Part shown: positions 46,580 through 55,311 of the stretch, in pieces
Layout: each line of letters starts with the position of its first letter
Position numbering within the stretch: the stretch's first letter is position 1
Assembly (NCBI RefSeq): GCF_900215625.1
Contig: NZ_OBEK01000003.1
Coordinates: forward strand, 62,001-126,000
Source of the DNA: Terribacillus aidingensis
GTDB taxonomy: Bacteria > Bacillota > Bacilli > Bacillales > Amphibacillaceae
Direction: 5' to 3'
DNA length: 64,000 nt
Program-made: the position numbers and the translations under genes
The notes under the pieces: model-generated
What the model was told of the DNA's origin: nothing
The model's database searches: none
Seen by the model: only the letters and a program-made list of their open reading frames with translations

Positions 46580-47833
46580 TTACTTAAGCTTAAATTCAGC
46601 TTTCTTCCCTTTTGAAACATCTTTCACATTATCATCATACAGCGGTCCAAGTTCGATATCGAATGCTTTGTCTTTCCAAATCTTATCGTATTGCTCTTTA
46701 TCCAGCACGTATACTTGGAACAGGTCAGCAGTTCCTCCTGCTGAAGCTACTTCGCCGAATTCATGAGGAGACAGCATCCCTTCGTTCATTTGATATTGAG
46801 CGCCATCATTTACATAAAGATTGGAACGCAGATTGTCTAGTGCGATGTTTGCAGAACCTTTGTTATCCACATTGAATTTTACCGTTAACAGAACGATTCC
46901 GTTTTTAAAATTCTCGAATCGAGGTGCTTCAATTTCATTTGGTTTAAATTCTGTGAACTGGTAGCCGTCTAATGTGATCGTTGCATCACCAAGCTCTTTG
47001 CTTTCCCCTACATCTTCTTTTTGATCAATCATTTGCTTGTCGCCCATATTCTCTATAGACACTGCATCTTGATAGAATTCCTTATTACTTTCCGTTTTCT
47101 CTGCTCCTTCTTCGTCAAAATTGATTGTGAACTTGCCATCTTTTCCGATTGGATTGTCGAAATCATCTGCTTTTGCTTGTGCAGCTCGTACTTCAATTAA
47201 AGCAGAACCTTCACTCATTACTGTTTCTAACTCCGCTGTTCCAAATGGATAAGCTACAAATCCTGTTACAGATTCCCCAGCTTTAATCGCATATTTAGTA
47301 TCCGGATTTATTTTTTCAAATAACTGCTGATCTTCCGGAAGAAGTTCTTTGTAATCACTGTTGTAGACAAGTCCGCTTGAGTAGCTTAAATCAAATCTCG
47401 GCATATAGAATATTTCTTTGTCTGAATCATTCTTCACTGTGTATTTGGCCAAAATAACTGCACCGCTTGTTTCATCATCGAACGGGATGCTGAAATCTGT
47501 ATGGAAATCCTTGATTCCCACAAGTGAATAAGCATCAAGAGAGACAGTTACGCCTTCCATTTCGTGTGTTTGGGGTTCTGTATGTTCATAGAAAACTTTA
47601 GTTTCTTCCGCATCAGTTGTTGTTTTCATATAATCAATTAGTTCAGGGAAAGTCGCAGCTTTTGTGTCTTCTGTTTTTTCCTTTGGTTCATCCTCATTGT
47701 TTTCGCTCGCTGCTGTTTTTTCAGCGGAATTTTTCTCTTCATCTGCACTCGCTTCCTTGCTATCAGACCCGCAGCCTCCAATTATAAAAACTGCAAGCAG
47801 CGCTCCAAGAAGTAGCATCCATTTATTATTCAT
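46580..47833 (-). CDS. Surface lipoprotein with two DUF5068-like domains
   Basis: A 417-residue lipoprotein: signal peptide with lipobox IGGC (Cys21), then an acidic Ser/Glu/Lys linker to about residue 65, then two similar strand-rich domains (about 70-225 and 265-410). Each contains an ...VSLDAYSL/TLDGYQF start and a GAVILAKYTVKNDSD / GIVLLTVKFNVDNKG core, so the protein seems to be an internal duplication. This pattern fits DUF4352/DUF5068-type lipoproteins of Bacillus, whose function is unknown. Start after GGAGGATGAAT. Confidence 0.75.
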   Translation of the reverse strand: MNNKWMLLLGALLAVFIIGGCGSDSKEASADEEKNSAEKTAASENNEDEPKEKTEDTKAATFPELIDYMKTTTDAEETKVFYEHTEPQTHEMEGVTVSLDAYSLVGIKDFHTDFSIPFDDETSGAVILAKYTVKNDSDKEIFYMPRFDLSYSSGLVYNSDYKELLPEDQQLFEKINPDTKYAIKAGESVTGFVAYPFGTAELETVMSEGSALIEVRAAQAKADDFDNPIGKDGKFTINFDEEGAEKTESNKEFYQDAVSIENMGDKQMIDQKEDVGESKELGDATITLDGYQFTEFKPNEIEAPRFENFKNGIVLLTVKFNVDNKGSANIALDNLRSNLYVNDGAQYQMNEGMLSPHEFGEVASAGGTADLFQVYVLDKEQYDKIWKDKAFDIELGPLYDDNVKDVSKGKKAEFKLK

Positions 47834-48402
47834 TTATTCATCCTCCAATCAAAACTAATCACATGGTATCACGTTCTAAATATTTACAATACCAGTAATA
47901 AGTAACAAAATGAGGAGCTTATTTCTATATAAAAAAAGGTATAGTATAAATTACACTGCCCATATAAAGGTTTGTATACCGCCAATGCGCACACCCTAGA
48001 AAACAGTTCAAAAGAGACGTTGAAAAAGGATTTACAACGTTTTGACAAACTTAATCATTTGAATGCTACTTTACATAGTCTTCTCCTTTTTATGGATAAA
48101 AAAGGGTTTTATTCTTTAAAATTACATATTTAAAGGTCATTTTCACTACGGGAAAGTATCTACTTTAATCTTAATATTGGATGTTCTATCACAGCTATTC
48201 TTCTAGTGTAAGATTTAATCCTGCAAAGTGCATGGCGGGCCTTCTTATCTACTCTACAACTTCAAATCAAGAGTATTTGATTATAAGAGCCTATTTATTT
48301 AACTATTTTTTACAAAGAATAACAAAATTCTTCGTGCTTTTTAGCTCCTATTCTATTATAATTTGATAACGCAGTTGAGAATTAATGAAGGTGGGCACGA
48401 AT
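47834..48402. other. Long intergenic region before the exopolysaccharide operon
   Basis: This 570-base gap has no secure gene. An open stretch at about 47972-48133 reads as a charged helical peptide (LYTANAHTLENSSKETLKKD..., ending KLHI) and has protein-like composition, but only a weak TTG start with poor ribosome spacing, so it may be a gene fragment. No icaR-type regulator is present. The region probably holds the ica promoter near 48300-48370. Confidence 0.4.
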
Positions 48403-49653
48403 TTGTTTAATAACCTATTTGTACCAGGACTGAACGGTATCGCTAGTTTTGTCTTTTGGTACCCATTTGTGATGTCGCTATTTTGGATAGCCGGTACGCT
48501 TGTTTATATTTGGTTTCGTGACAAGGTTCCAAAAATTGATTTTGAGAAGGTCGATTGGCCGCTGATCAGTTTCTTAGTCCCATGTTATAACGAACAAGAT
48601 ACCATAGAAGAAACATTGGATAATTTGCTCGCTTTGGATTATCCGCGGAAAGAAATTATTTTGATTAATGATGGCAGCAAAGATAATACAGCTGCCATAC
48701 TAAAAAAGCTCAGTCGAGAACATCCTAGCATCCGGGTAATTCAGTCATATGACAATCGCGGGAAAGCGAATGCACTGCACCTCGGCGCGCATGCAGCTCG
48801 CGGCGAATACCTGCTTTGCTTGGATTCGGATGCTATTCTTGATAACGATGCTCCATACTACTTGATACACCATTTCCTTCATAAAGGAGAGCGTTTAGGT
48901 GCTGTAACTGGTAATCCGCGCATCCGGAACCGGAATACATTACTTAGCCGAATGCAGCTGGTGGAATACTCTTCCATCATTGGGGCAATCAAACGGACAC
49001 AACGTATTCTTGGTAAAGTGATGACCGTTTCTGGAGTTGTCGTGGCCTTTCGGAAACGTGCTTTGCTTGATGTTGGGCTATGGGATCGAGATATGATTAC
49101 AGAGGATATTGCGGTAAGCTGGAAATTACAGCAGCGCTTCTGGGATATTCGTTATGAGCCGCGGGCGCTTTGCTGGATGCTCGTGCCAGAGAGTTTGAGC
49201 GGTATCTGGAAGCAACGTGTCCGTTGGGCACAAGGCGGCCAAGAAGTCATGCTCCGCCACTGGCGTGTGCTTTTTCATTGGAATCAGCGCCGTATCTGGA
49301 TTGTGTATATAGAGCAATGGATCAGCACCTTTTGGGCGTTTGCTTGGCTGTTCGTTACGGTTTCACTGCTGATTACTGCGGATACTTTCCAAGAGATGCT
49401 TATTTGGCTGACGTTTACTTCTTTTGCACTTGTATTTATGAGTTTGATTCAGCTGTTTATATCCTTACAGATAGATTCAAAGTATGACAAAGTCAGAAGG
49501 TTCTATCTTTGGGCCTCTTGGTATCCGGCTATTTATTGGATCATCAATACTGGTGTTGTCATCAGCGCGTTTCCTCGCGCTATTGCATCACGCTATAAAG
49601 GAGGCTATGCGACATGGAAAAGCCCAGACCGCGGGATCGGCAGGAACAAGTGA
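48403..49653 (+). CDS. icaA: Poly-beta-1,6-N-acetylglucosamine synthase (IcaA/PgaC type)
   Basis: A 416-residue membrane glycosyltransferase of family GT2. An N-terminal helix precedes the cytosolic catalytic domain with IILINDGSKD, the metal-binding LCLDSDA, MITEDIAVSW, and the processive-synthase signature QRVRWAQGG, followed by three or four C-terminal helices. It polymerises UDP-GlcNAc into poly-GlcNAc and feeds it through the membrane. TTG 48403 is chosen because AAGGTGG (48388-48394) is 8 bases upstream; ATG 48385 in the same frame has only a poor site. Its 3' end overlaps icaD by 40 bases. Confidence 0.88.
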   Translation: MFNNLFVPGLNGIASFVFWYPFVMSLFWIAGTLVYIWFRDKVPKIDFEKVDWPLISFLVPCYNEQDTIEETLDNLLALDYPRKEIILINDGSKDNTAAILKKLSREHPSIRVIQSYDNRGKANALHLGAHAARGEYLLCLDSDAILDNDAPYYLIHHFLHKGERLGAVTGNPRIRNRNTLLSRMQLVEYSSIIGAIKRTQRILGKVMTVSGVVVAFRKRALLDVGLWDRDMITEDIAVSWKLQQRFWDIRYEPRALCWMLVPESLSGIWKQRVRWAQGGQEVMLRHWRVLFHWNQRRIWIVYIEQWISTFWAFAWLFVTVSLLITADTFQEMLIWLTFTSFALVFMSLIQLFISLQIDSKYDKVRRFYLWASWYPAIYWIINTGVVISAFPRAIASRYKGGYATWKSPDRGIGRNK

Positions 49654-50063
49654 TTATTCTCGAAAAACAGCCGCTGCCGCGTTTTATTATCAGCCTGTTG
49701 TTCACATTAGTAATGTGGATTTACAGTGTGTTTGTTGTGTGGTTCTTTGCTTCAGCTTTATTTAATACAAATGACAGGTACAGCGGCGTCCTGAAAATTG
49801 CATTTAAGACGTCAAATGCAGAGGTGCGGACCTTTATGCTGATAGGCGTGTGTATTTTCGTGGTTTTTCTTCTCTATTTTATATTCTGGCGGACGTATAA
49901 CAAAAAACGTTTTGGCAGTAAGTCTCGCCGCAAAGAGCCACAGCCCGTCTCTGTAGATGATTTGAAAAAGCTGGAGCTCCTGCCGCTGGAAACAATCAAG
50001 AAACTGCAGGCAAGTAACTACATAGAGTTCCATAAAAATCCAGTACGGGATCTGAAAGAATGA
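49614..50063 (+). CDS. icaD: Poly-GlcNAc synthase accessory protein (IcaD/PgaD type)
   Basis: A 149-residue protein with two membrane helices (about 23-45 and 62-84) and a basic cytosolic tail. The layout matches PgaD/IcaD, which bind the synthase and raise its activity. ATG 49614 follows AAAGGAGG within the end of icaA, and the stop overlaps the icaB start by four bases (ATGA), giving a tightly coupled operon. The sequence itself is poorly conserved, so the call leans on the context. Confidence 0.78.
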   Translation: MEKPRPRDRQEQVIILEKQPLPRFIISLLFTLVMWIYSVFVVWFFASALFNTNDRYSGVLKIAFKTSNAEVRTFMLIGVCIFVVFLLYFIFWRTYNKKRFGSKSRRKEPQPVSVDDLKKLELLPLETIKKLQASNYIEFHKNPVRDLKE

Positions 50064-50929
50064 AAAAAATCCTGCTAATCCTTACCATTGTATGTGTTGT
50101 CGGACTGATCACCTTTCGCGCCATCCACTTGTATGAGGCTGACGAGGCAGAAGAAACGAACATTGATCATGCTTTAAACAAGGATGGCTGTCTTGGATTG
50201 AATTACCACCGGGTGCGGCAGCCCACTGTCTTTAATAAGACAGTCTCTCTCGTCACACGCTCTGATGAATTAACGCGCTATAGTGTTTATAAAGATGATT
50301 TTGAAGAACAGCTGCAACAGCTGAAGGCGTTGGATGCAACGTTTGTTACACCAGAAGAATTGAGCAAATATCAGCAAGACGGCAAATTTCCAGAACGCTG
50401 TGTGTGGATCAGTTTTGATGATATCGACCGTACGGTGTACGAAAATGCTTTTCCGATTCTGGAGCAAGAGAACATACCATTTACGCTATATGTCATTGCA
50501 GGACATGTTGGCGATGACAACTTCCAGAACTTGCAAATGGCAACTTGGCCGCAGCTGCAGGAAATGGTTGACAGCGGACTGGCTGCAATTGGCTCACATA
50601 CATACGATATGCACCGACTAGAAGCCGATAAACCGCTGTTTTTAGACAACAAGAATTTAGAGGCTTTTCGTAAAGATTTAAAGAAGAGCGTCCAGACAAT
50701 TGAAGAGAATTTAAATGTGACGCCTTCCTCATTCGCCTACCCATACGGCAACACAAATGACGCGGTCGCAAAAATAGTAGAAGATGTTGGATTCAAACAA
50801 GCAGCTATCCTTGCACCGCAATCCATCACACCGAACGATTATCCTTATTACTTAAACCGGATTGTTACGAACCCGGATACATTCCATGCTGTTATTTTGC
50901 CCTATCTAGAGGCACAGAAAAAAGGATGA
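50060..50929 (+). CDS. icaB: Poly-GlcNAc deacetylase (IcaB/PgaB type)
   Basis: A 289-residue extracellular protein: an N-terminal membrane anchor or signal (KILLILTIVCVVGLITF), then an NodB-type polysaccharide deacetylase domain. The first metal/catalytic motif is ISFDDID, the second SHTYDMH (H-x3-H metal pair), and the third FAYPYG. It removes some N-acetyl groups from poly-GlcNAc, giving the positive charge needed for surface retention. It is the last gene of the operon. No icaC gene follows. Confidence 0.87.
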   Translation: MKKILLILTIVCVVGLITFRAIHLYEADEAEETNIDHALNKDGCLGLNYHRVRQPTVFNKTVSLVTRSDELTRYSVYKDDFEEQLQQLKALDATFVTPEELSKYQQDGKFPERCVWISFDDIDRTVYENAFPILEQENIPFTLYVIAGHVGDDNFQNLQMATWPQLQEMVDSGLAAIGSHTYDMHRLEADKPLFLDNKNLEAFRKDLKKSVQTIEENLNVTPSSFAYPYGNTNDAVAKIVEDVGFKQAAILAPQSITPNDYPYYLNRIVTNPDTFHAVILPYLEAQKKG

Positions 50930-50953
50930 AGCCGCCGCGCTTCATCCTTTTTT
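50918..50953. terminator. Bidirectional terminator between icaB and fosX
   Basis: Perfect 15-base stem (50918-50932 with 50939-50953) that overlaps the icaB stop codon and the end of fosX. Confidence 0.9.
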
Positions 50954-51358
50954 GTATGCTTCCAACCGCTCTTGCAGCGTGCCCGTGTGCAGTTCAAATA
51001 GATTATTATCGTAATCATAAAAGTAGATGGATTCTCCTTCTCCGCCTATACGACTTCGAGAAGGTCTGATTTCCAATCCTGCCTGTTTGATTCTGTTTCT
51101 GTACGCTGCCAAACTGGATCCTTCCACCCGGAACGCTACATGATGGTATGTTCGTTTTACGATCTCTTCTGTCTCCATAACAGCAATCCATTGGCCGCCT
51201 GCTACGTAAAATTTTTCCCGATACAAAGAATAATGTTGTTCCCCGCTATCATACACCTCTTCAGCTCCCAGTACATCACGGAAGATCTTGTCTGTCCGAT
51301 CTAAATCCTTCACAACAAAAGTAATGTGACTGATACCGCTGATCATCTTATCGGACAT
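50942..51358 (-). CDS. fosX: Fosfomycin resistance hydrolase FosX
   Basis: A 138-residue vicinal-oxygen-chelate (glyoxalase-fold) enzyme. The metal ligands are H in GISHITFVVKDL, H in TYHHVAFRV and E in NNLFELHTGTL. GEGESIYFYDYD and the length match FosX, which adds water to the fosfomycin epoxide using manganese. The start MSDKMISG at 51358 overlaps the HD-hydrolase gene by 11 bases. Chromosomal fosX genes are common in soil Bacillaceae and Listeria, so it is probably part of the intrinsic resistome. Confidence 0.9.
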   Translation of the reverse strand: MSDKMISGISHITFVVKDLDRTDKIFRDVLGAEEVYDSGEQHYSLYREKFYVAGGQWIAVMETEEIVKRTYHHVAFRVEGSSLAAYRNRIKQAGLEIRPSRSRIGGEGESIYFYDYDNNLFELHTGTLQERLEAYKKG

Positions 51359-51929
51359 GCAATTTCGCCTCTGCATCCGCTACAATTGCTTTTCGCAATT
51401 CCTCCAATACCGGATGAAACGCTGTGTGTGGTGACAACAGATATATCATTTCCTTTTCAACTTCCAGCCATGTTTCCATATCGGCTTCGTTATGCTGCAG
51501 CTGCGCCTCAAGCTTATCCAATGCATTCGCTACCTTCGCTTCGAATGTTTCTTTTGCTTCAAATTCCAGCCAAAGCTGTCGTAAATCGCTGCCTGGCGCT
51601 TCATCCAGCATAGCTTCAATATTCTTCATTGCTGCATGTTCTGCCAGACGCTTTTGTTCTTTCCTGTCTGCATCATACAGTGTATCAAAAGCCGGTATAT
51701 CTCTTGCTTCTGCTTCTACTAAGTCATGAATCATAATCATTTTTAACAGTTTTGCCATATCCATTGATTCTTCTATGTACGGCTCCAGTAAAACAGCCAT
51801 TAGTCCCACCCGCCATGTATGCTCTGCCACACTTTCCTGACGTCCGTTTGACAGCCAGCTGTGACGCATTTCAAATTTAAGTTTCTCGGCAAGGTTTAAA
51901 ACGTTTAATATCCCTTTGATTGCATTCAT
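51348..51929 (-). CDS. HD-domain hydrolase (YfbR-like 5'-nucleotidase)
   Basis: A 193-residue HD-superfamily phosphohydrolase. The metal-binding residues are in SVAEHTWRVG (His) and MIHDLVEAEARD (His-Asp pair), followed by a conserved LDKLEAQLQH (Asp). Members remove the 5' phosphate from deoxynucleotides. ATG 51929 (MNAIKG) follows GGAGGG by 5 bases, better than the upstream start. It is cotranscribed with fosX. Confidence 0.82.
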   Translation of the reverse strand: MNAIKGILNVLNLAEKLKFEMRHSWLSNGRQESVAEHTWRVGLMAVLLEPYIEESMDMAKLLKMIMIHDLVEAEARDIPAFDTLYDADRKEQKRLAEHAAMKNIEAMLDEAPGSDLRQLWLEFEAKETFEAKVANALDKLEAQLQHNEADMETWLEVEKEMIYLLSPHTAFHPVLEELRKAIVADAEAKLHVR

Positions 51930-51969
51930 TTCATCCCTCCAAGTCTTCATATTACCATAATTTTCTAAG

Positions 51970-52323
51970 CTCTTGTTGTGACACTTTCTTCCCGTTACGT
52001 TGATTCATTACCTGCTCATGGGGCTTGTCAGTATCACAGCTGTTGGGTCATTTGATGCAGTGGGCGCTATCCTCGTCGTCAGTATGCTTGTCGTCCCCGG
52101 GGTATGTGCTTACCTGCTTACTGACCGATTATCGGTTATGCTGCTCTGCAGCTGTATGTTTGGGATTGCCAGTGCCATGTTCGGCTATTATGGTGCTGTA
52201 TGGTTTGATGTTTCTATCTCCGGAGCCATGAGTACAGCTGGAGGCATCTTATTCTTATTCACGTGGATCTTCTCCCCGCGATATGGCTTGCTGCGACGGT
52301 TTACTGCAGCAGCTTCCCCTTAA
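51970..52323 (+). pseudogene. C-terminal remnant of a metal ABC transporter permease (MntC/ZnuB type)
   Basis: About 115 codons encode the last three or four helices of an ABC-3 family permease: GLVSITAVGSFDAVGAILVVSM and VPGVCAYLLTDRL contain the family's coupling segment, followed by GAMSTAGGILFLFTWIFSPRYG. The first 150-170 residues of the usual 280-300 are absent and replaced by unrelated sequence. No ATPase or binding-protein gene lies next to it. A deletion remnant with a terminator still in place. Confidence 0.85.
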
Positions 52324-52351
52324 GCAAATGGCACTTGCCATTTGCTTTTTT
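52322..52351 (+). terminator. Terminator after the permease remnant
   Basis: Eleven-base perfect stem (52322-52332 with 52337-52347) and T tail. Confidence 0.88.
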
Positions 52352-52416
52352 CATTCGTCTTGCTGCCATTCATGGTAAAATGACAGCATAACCCTTCACA
52401 AAGCGAGGTTTAGCAA

Positions 52417-53142
52417 ATGAAACGTAACGGAAAAATGGAAAGCGTCGTCATAGACAGTATCTTCTTAGACGAAAGCTTGGAAGTACGCTGGTACAAACCA
52501 GAAACTTTCTCTCCTTTGTATAAGCATCAGCTATGTATCATGCAAGATGGCAATGATTATTTTCAAATGGGACGAATTGCTACATTAAGTGATCAGCTTC
52601 ATAGCGAAGAAAGAATCCAAAATACCGTATTCGCTGGTATTCATTACCGCGATCGCTACGACCGGATTGATAAGTACTATCCGACAGGCAAGAAACACGA
52701 GGCATATTTGCAATTCCTCCTGCACGAGGTGCTGCCGCTGCTTGAGGATGACCTGCCGACATTACATATGGGTGCAACTAGAACACTAATGGGTGATTCG
52801 TTGGCCGGCACCTTTGCACTTCTTGCTGCTATGCGCTTTCCGCATACGTTTGGCAGTGTAGTGATGCAGTCCCCTCTCGTCGATGACACAGTTATGCAGG
52901 AAGTGAAGGATGCCAGACAATTAGATAGTCTTTCTATTTATCATACAATTGGAACAAAAGAGACTGCCGTTCCGACTTCCTTTAAAAAGGAAATGGATTT
53001 TGTAGTACCTAATCGCAGTTTGCAAGCACATTTTCAGTCCCAGGCTGTCGATTATACGTATCGGGAACTAGAGGATGCAGAACATACATGGAAGTATTGG
53101 CAGCGCGATATGAAACAAGTGCTGCTTGACGTCTTCGGGTGA
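52417..53142 (+). CDS. yjcH: Alpha/beta hydrolase, YjcH-like esterase
   Basis: A 241-residue esterase of the enterochelin-esterase-like (D) fold. The nucleophile Ser is in LMGDSLAGTFAL, with Asp/His candidates in LEDAEHTWKYW near the C-terminus. The neighbours downstream are YjcG- and YjcF-like genes, the same three partners that sit together in B. subtilis, though in the opposite order of transcription there. The natural ester is unknown. Confidence 0.8.
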   Translation: MKRNGKMESVVIDSIFLDESLEVRWYKPETFSPLYKHQLCIMQDGNDYFQMGRIATLSDQLHSEERIQNTVFAGIHYRDRYDRIDKYYPTGKKHEAYLQFLLHEVLPLLEDDLPTLHMGATRTLMGDSLAGTFALLAAMRFPHTFGSVVMQSPLVDDTVMQEVKDARQLDSLSIYHTIGTKETAVPTSFKKEMDFVVPNRSLQAHFQSQAVDYTYRELEDAEHTWKYWQRDMKQVLLDVFG

Positions 53143-53243
53143 TTGGAACAACGCATACAGCACTCGGGAACTTTGGTATAATAAAAATAAAAGACAGAAG
53201 AAATGATAGGCAAGTTATTCATTCTTATTAGGAGGTATGTAAG

Positions 53244-53756
53244 ATGAACTATACGATAGCATTTTTCCCATCCGAGCACGTGCAGCAAGAAGCCAATTCG
53301 TACCGGAAAAGATTTGACGCAGCTTACGCACTTATTAAGCCTCATGTAAAGATAAGACAGCCCTTTACGCTAAACGAGAATGAGTTGATTGATGCTGTCA
53401 GTGAACTAAAACGAATTGCACGTGATACCGCCCCCTTCTCTTACACAATTGAGAAGGTGAGCACATTCGCTCCAGCACACAACACACTTTATTTCAAAGT
53501 GTCCCCAACGGAAGATCTGGTGAACTTGCATGAGCGTTTGTATCAAGGTTTCTTTGACGGAGAAAAAAAATATAACTTTGTTCCGCATATTACCATCGCT
53601 CAAGAATTGTCTAACGGAGAATACGCCGACTTACACGGGACGCTTAAGCTGAAAACCTTCCAATTCCATGAAGAAGTGACGCAGTTTCATCTGTTAGAAC
53701 AGCAGACGGATGGCAAGTGGACAGTTAAAGAATCATTTACGTTAGGTGAGGAATAA
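53244..53756 (+). CDS. yjcG: 2H phosphoesterase, YjcG-like
   Basis: A 170-residue member of the 2',5'-RNA-ligase-like 2H superfamily. The second catalytic motif is clear, HITIAQ. The first is HVKIRQPF, with Lys in place of the usual Thr/Ser after the His, so activity may be altered or the motif simply variant. B. subtilis YjcG has the same size and neighbours. ATG follows AGGAGG by 8 bases. The YjcF-like gene starts three bases after its stop. Confidence 0.85.
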   Translation: MNYTIAFFPSEHVQQEANSYRKRFDAAYALIKPHVKIRQPFTLNENELIDAVSELKRIARDTAPFSYTIEKVSTFAPAHNTLYFKVSPTEDLVNLHERLYQGFFDGEKKYNFVPHITIAQELSNGEYADLHGTLKLKTFQFHEEVTQFHLLEQQTDGKWTVKESFTLGEE

Positions 53757-53759
53757 TTA

Positions 53760-54182
53760 ATGAAGATTACGGTAGCAGAAACTAGTTTACAACAGCAAGA
53801 TGCCTTCCAAGTAAGAACGCTCGTTTTTGTAGAAGAGCAGCGAGTACCCGCCGATCTTGAGATTGATGAATTAGAAAATGACAGTATTCACTTCGTCGGT
53901 TATGAAGAAAATACACCGGGGGCAGCTGCCCGAATGCGCTTCGTCGATGGTTATGCTAAATTCGAACGCATCTGTATTCTAAAAGATTTTCGCGGTAAGC
54001 ATTATGGCAATGAACTTGTCTGGGCAATGGAAGAAGAAGCGAAAAAACGCGGCATGAAAAAAGCAAAGCTTCATGCTCAAACAAGAGCCATACCTTTTTA
54101 CGAACGACTTGGCTACACTGTCGTTTCCGACGAATTTATGGACGCGGGTATTCCGCATAAAACGATGACCAAACAACTGTGA
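53760..54182 (+). CDS. yjcF: GNAT acetyltransferase, YjcF-like
   Basis: A 140-residue GNAT protein with the acetyl-CoA binding loop in LKDFRGKHYGNELV and the C-terminal RAIPFYERLGYTVVSDEF segment. It matches B. subtilis YjcF in length and context. The acceptor substrate is unknown. It is translated immediately after the YjcG-like gene and ends at a terminator. Confidence 0.88.
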   Translation: MKITVAETSLQQQDAFQVRTLVFVEEQRVPADLEIDELENDSIHFVGYEENTPGAAARMRFVDGYAKFERICILKDFRGKHYGNELVWAMEEEAKKRGMKKAKLHAQTRAIPFYERLGYTVVSDEFMDAGIPHKTMTKQL

Positions 54183-54208
54183 GACTTCCATTTCGGGAGT
54201 CTCTTTTT
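54181..54208 (+). terminator. Terminator of the yjcH-G-F block
   Basis: Nine-base stem with one mismatch (54181-54189 with 54195-54203), then TTTTT. Confidence 0.75.
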
Positions 54209-54261
54209 GTATACACTTGAGTCCTTTGGGAAAGCTTTCTATGAAGGGATGTGAGAGAAGC

Positions 54262-54942
54262 GTGGGTACGTACGCAGAAATAATAGTAGAAGTTATTTTC
54301 GGATTCCTTGGTCTGTTTCTGTTAACCAAAGTACTTGGAAAAACACAAATGAACCAGATTACAGTGTTCGATTTTATTGCCGCTATTGCTGCCGGAGAAT
54401 TGTTCGGGAATGCTATATTCGATCCCGAAGCAGGATTAACTCATATCGCAGTTGCTATTATCACGTGGGGCTTGCTGATGATTGTCATTGAAAAAATCAC
54501 GCAGCGCTATAAACGGACTAGAGGATTTTTTGAAGGAAAGCCGTCTGTTATTATCTCCCAAGGTGAAATCCGCTATGAGGATATGAAGGCTAATAAAATG
54601 GATTTCAACCAGCTGATGCACCAGCTTCGATCAAACAATGTATTTTCGATAGCAGAAGTGGATTATGCCATTATCGAAGCAAATGGTACTTTGAGTATCT
54701 TAAAGAAAAGCGCCTACCAAACACCAACACGGAATGATTTAAAATTGCCGGAACAAGCTAATCCGCTTCCTGTCTCCTTCATATTGGATGGAGAAATCAT
54801 TAAAGATAATGTAATCAACAGCGGGCAAACATTGGATTGGCTCCACCAAGAAATTAAAAAATTAGGTTTTGATAAGGTGGCTGAGGTGGCCTATGCAGAA
54901 TGGACACCTACTGATGGTTTATTGGCAAAAGCCTACCGTTAA
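54262..54942 (+). CDS. DUF421 membrane protein (YetF/YrbG type)
   Basis: A 226-residue protein with three N-terminal helices, including the family signature LGKTQMNQITVFDFIAAIAAGE, and a cytosolic two-part C-terminal domain (EGKPSVIISQGEIRYEDM ... LSILKKSAYQTPTRNDL). In B. subtilis, YetF-type proteins contribute to spore germination or membrane functions. Here the role is open. GTG 54262 is preceded by GGATGTGAGAG; ATG 54241 in frame is an alternative start. Confidence 0.85.
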   Translation: MGTYAEIIVEVIFGFLGLFLLTKVLGKTQMNQITVFDFIAAIAAGELFGNAIFDPEAGLTHIAVAIITWGLLMIVIEKITQRYKRTRGFFEGKPSVIISQGEIRYEDMKANKMDFNQLMHQLRSNNVFSIAEVDYAIIEANGTLSILKKSAYQTPTRNDLKLPEQANPLPVSFILDGEIIKDNVINSGQTLDWLHQEIKKLGFDKVAEVAYAEWTPTDGLLAKAYR

Positions 54943-54945
54943 TGT

Positions 54946-55227
54946 TTAACAATACGTATCAAAGTGGCGCCCTTTGCCAGTCAGCAAGCTGAATGACTTG
55001 CGATCGAAGGGCGTTTTTTCCGTGGGATGATCTTTGTTGAAATTAGGCATAGTTGCTTGATAATCAAGACGGCCCTGAACCCGCTGCTCAAATGTGTCTC
55101 GCGTTTGATCTGGTATCACCGGATTAACGCTTTCGATTGTATAACGACTTTTCCTTGTTCCAATGCCCCTATTTTGGTAATCCATATACTGATATCCTGG
55201 TACTGGTACTCCCCAAGTCATGGCCAT
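54946..55227 (-). CDS. Small hypothetical protein (93 aa), possible spore-related
   Basis: A polar protein rich in Tyr, Arg and Pro (MAMTWGVPVPGYQYMDYQNRG... ESVNPVIPDQTRDTFEQRV) without membrane segments. GGAGGAGGAG lies before two possible starts (55227 and 55221). Composition and closeness to coat genes suggest a spore component, but this is inference and no family is recognised. Confidence 0.55.
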   Translation of the reverse strand: MAMTWGVPVPGYQYMDYQNRGIGTRKSRYTIESVNPVIPDQTRDTFEQRVQGRLDYQATMPNFNKDHPTEKTPFDRKSFSLLTGKGRHFDTYC

Positions 55228-55286
55228 CTCCTCCTCCTTTACTTCTATTCTTCTATTCCCCCTATTTTTCCTTTACTAACATAAAA

Positions 55287-55306
55287 AAAGCAGCCGCGGC
55301 TGCTTT
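55287..55306 (-). terminator. Terminator of the His-rich protein gene
   Basis: Perfect 20-base palindrome AAAGCAGCCGCGGCTGCTTT with a T run on the minus strand. Confidence 0.85.
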
Positions 55307-55311
55307 CTAAC

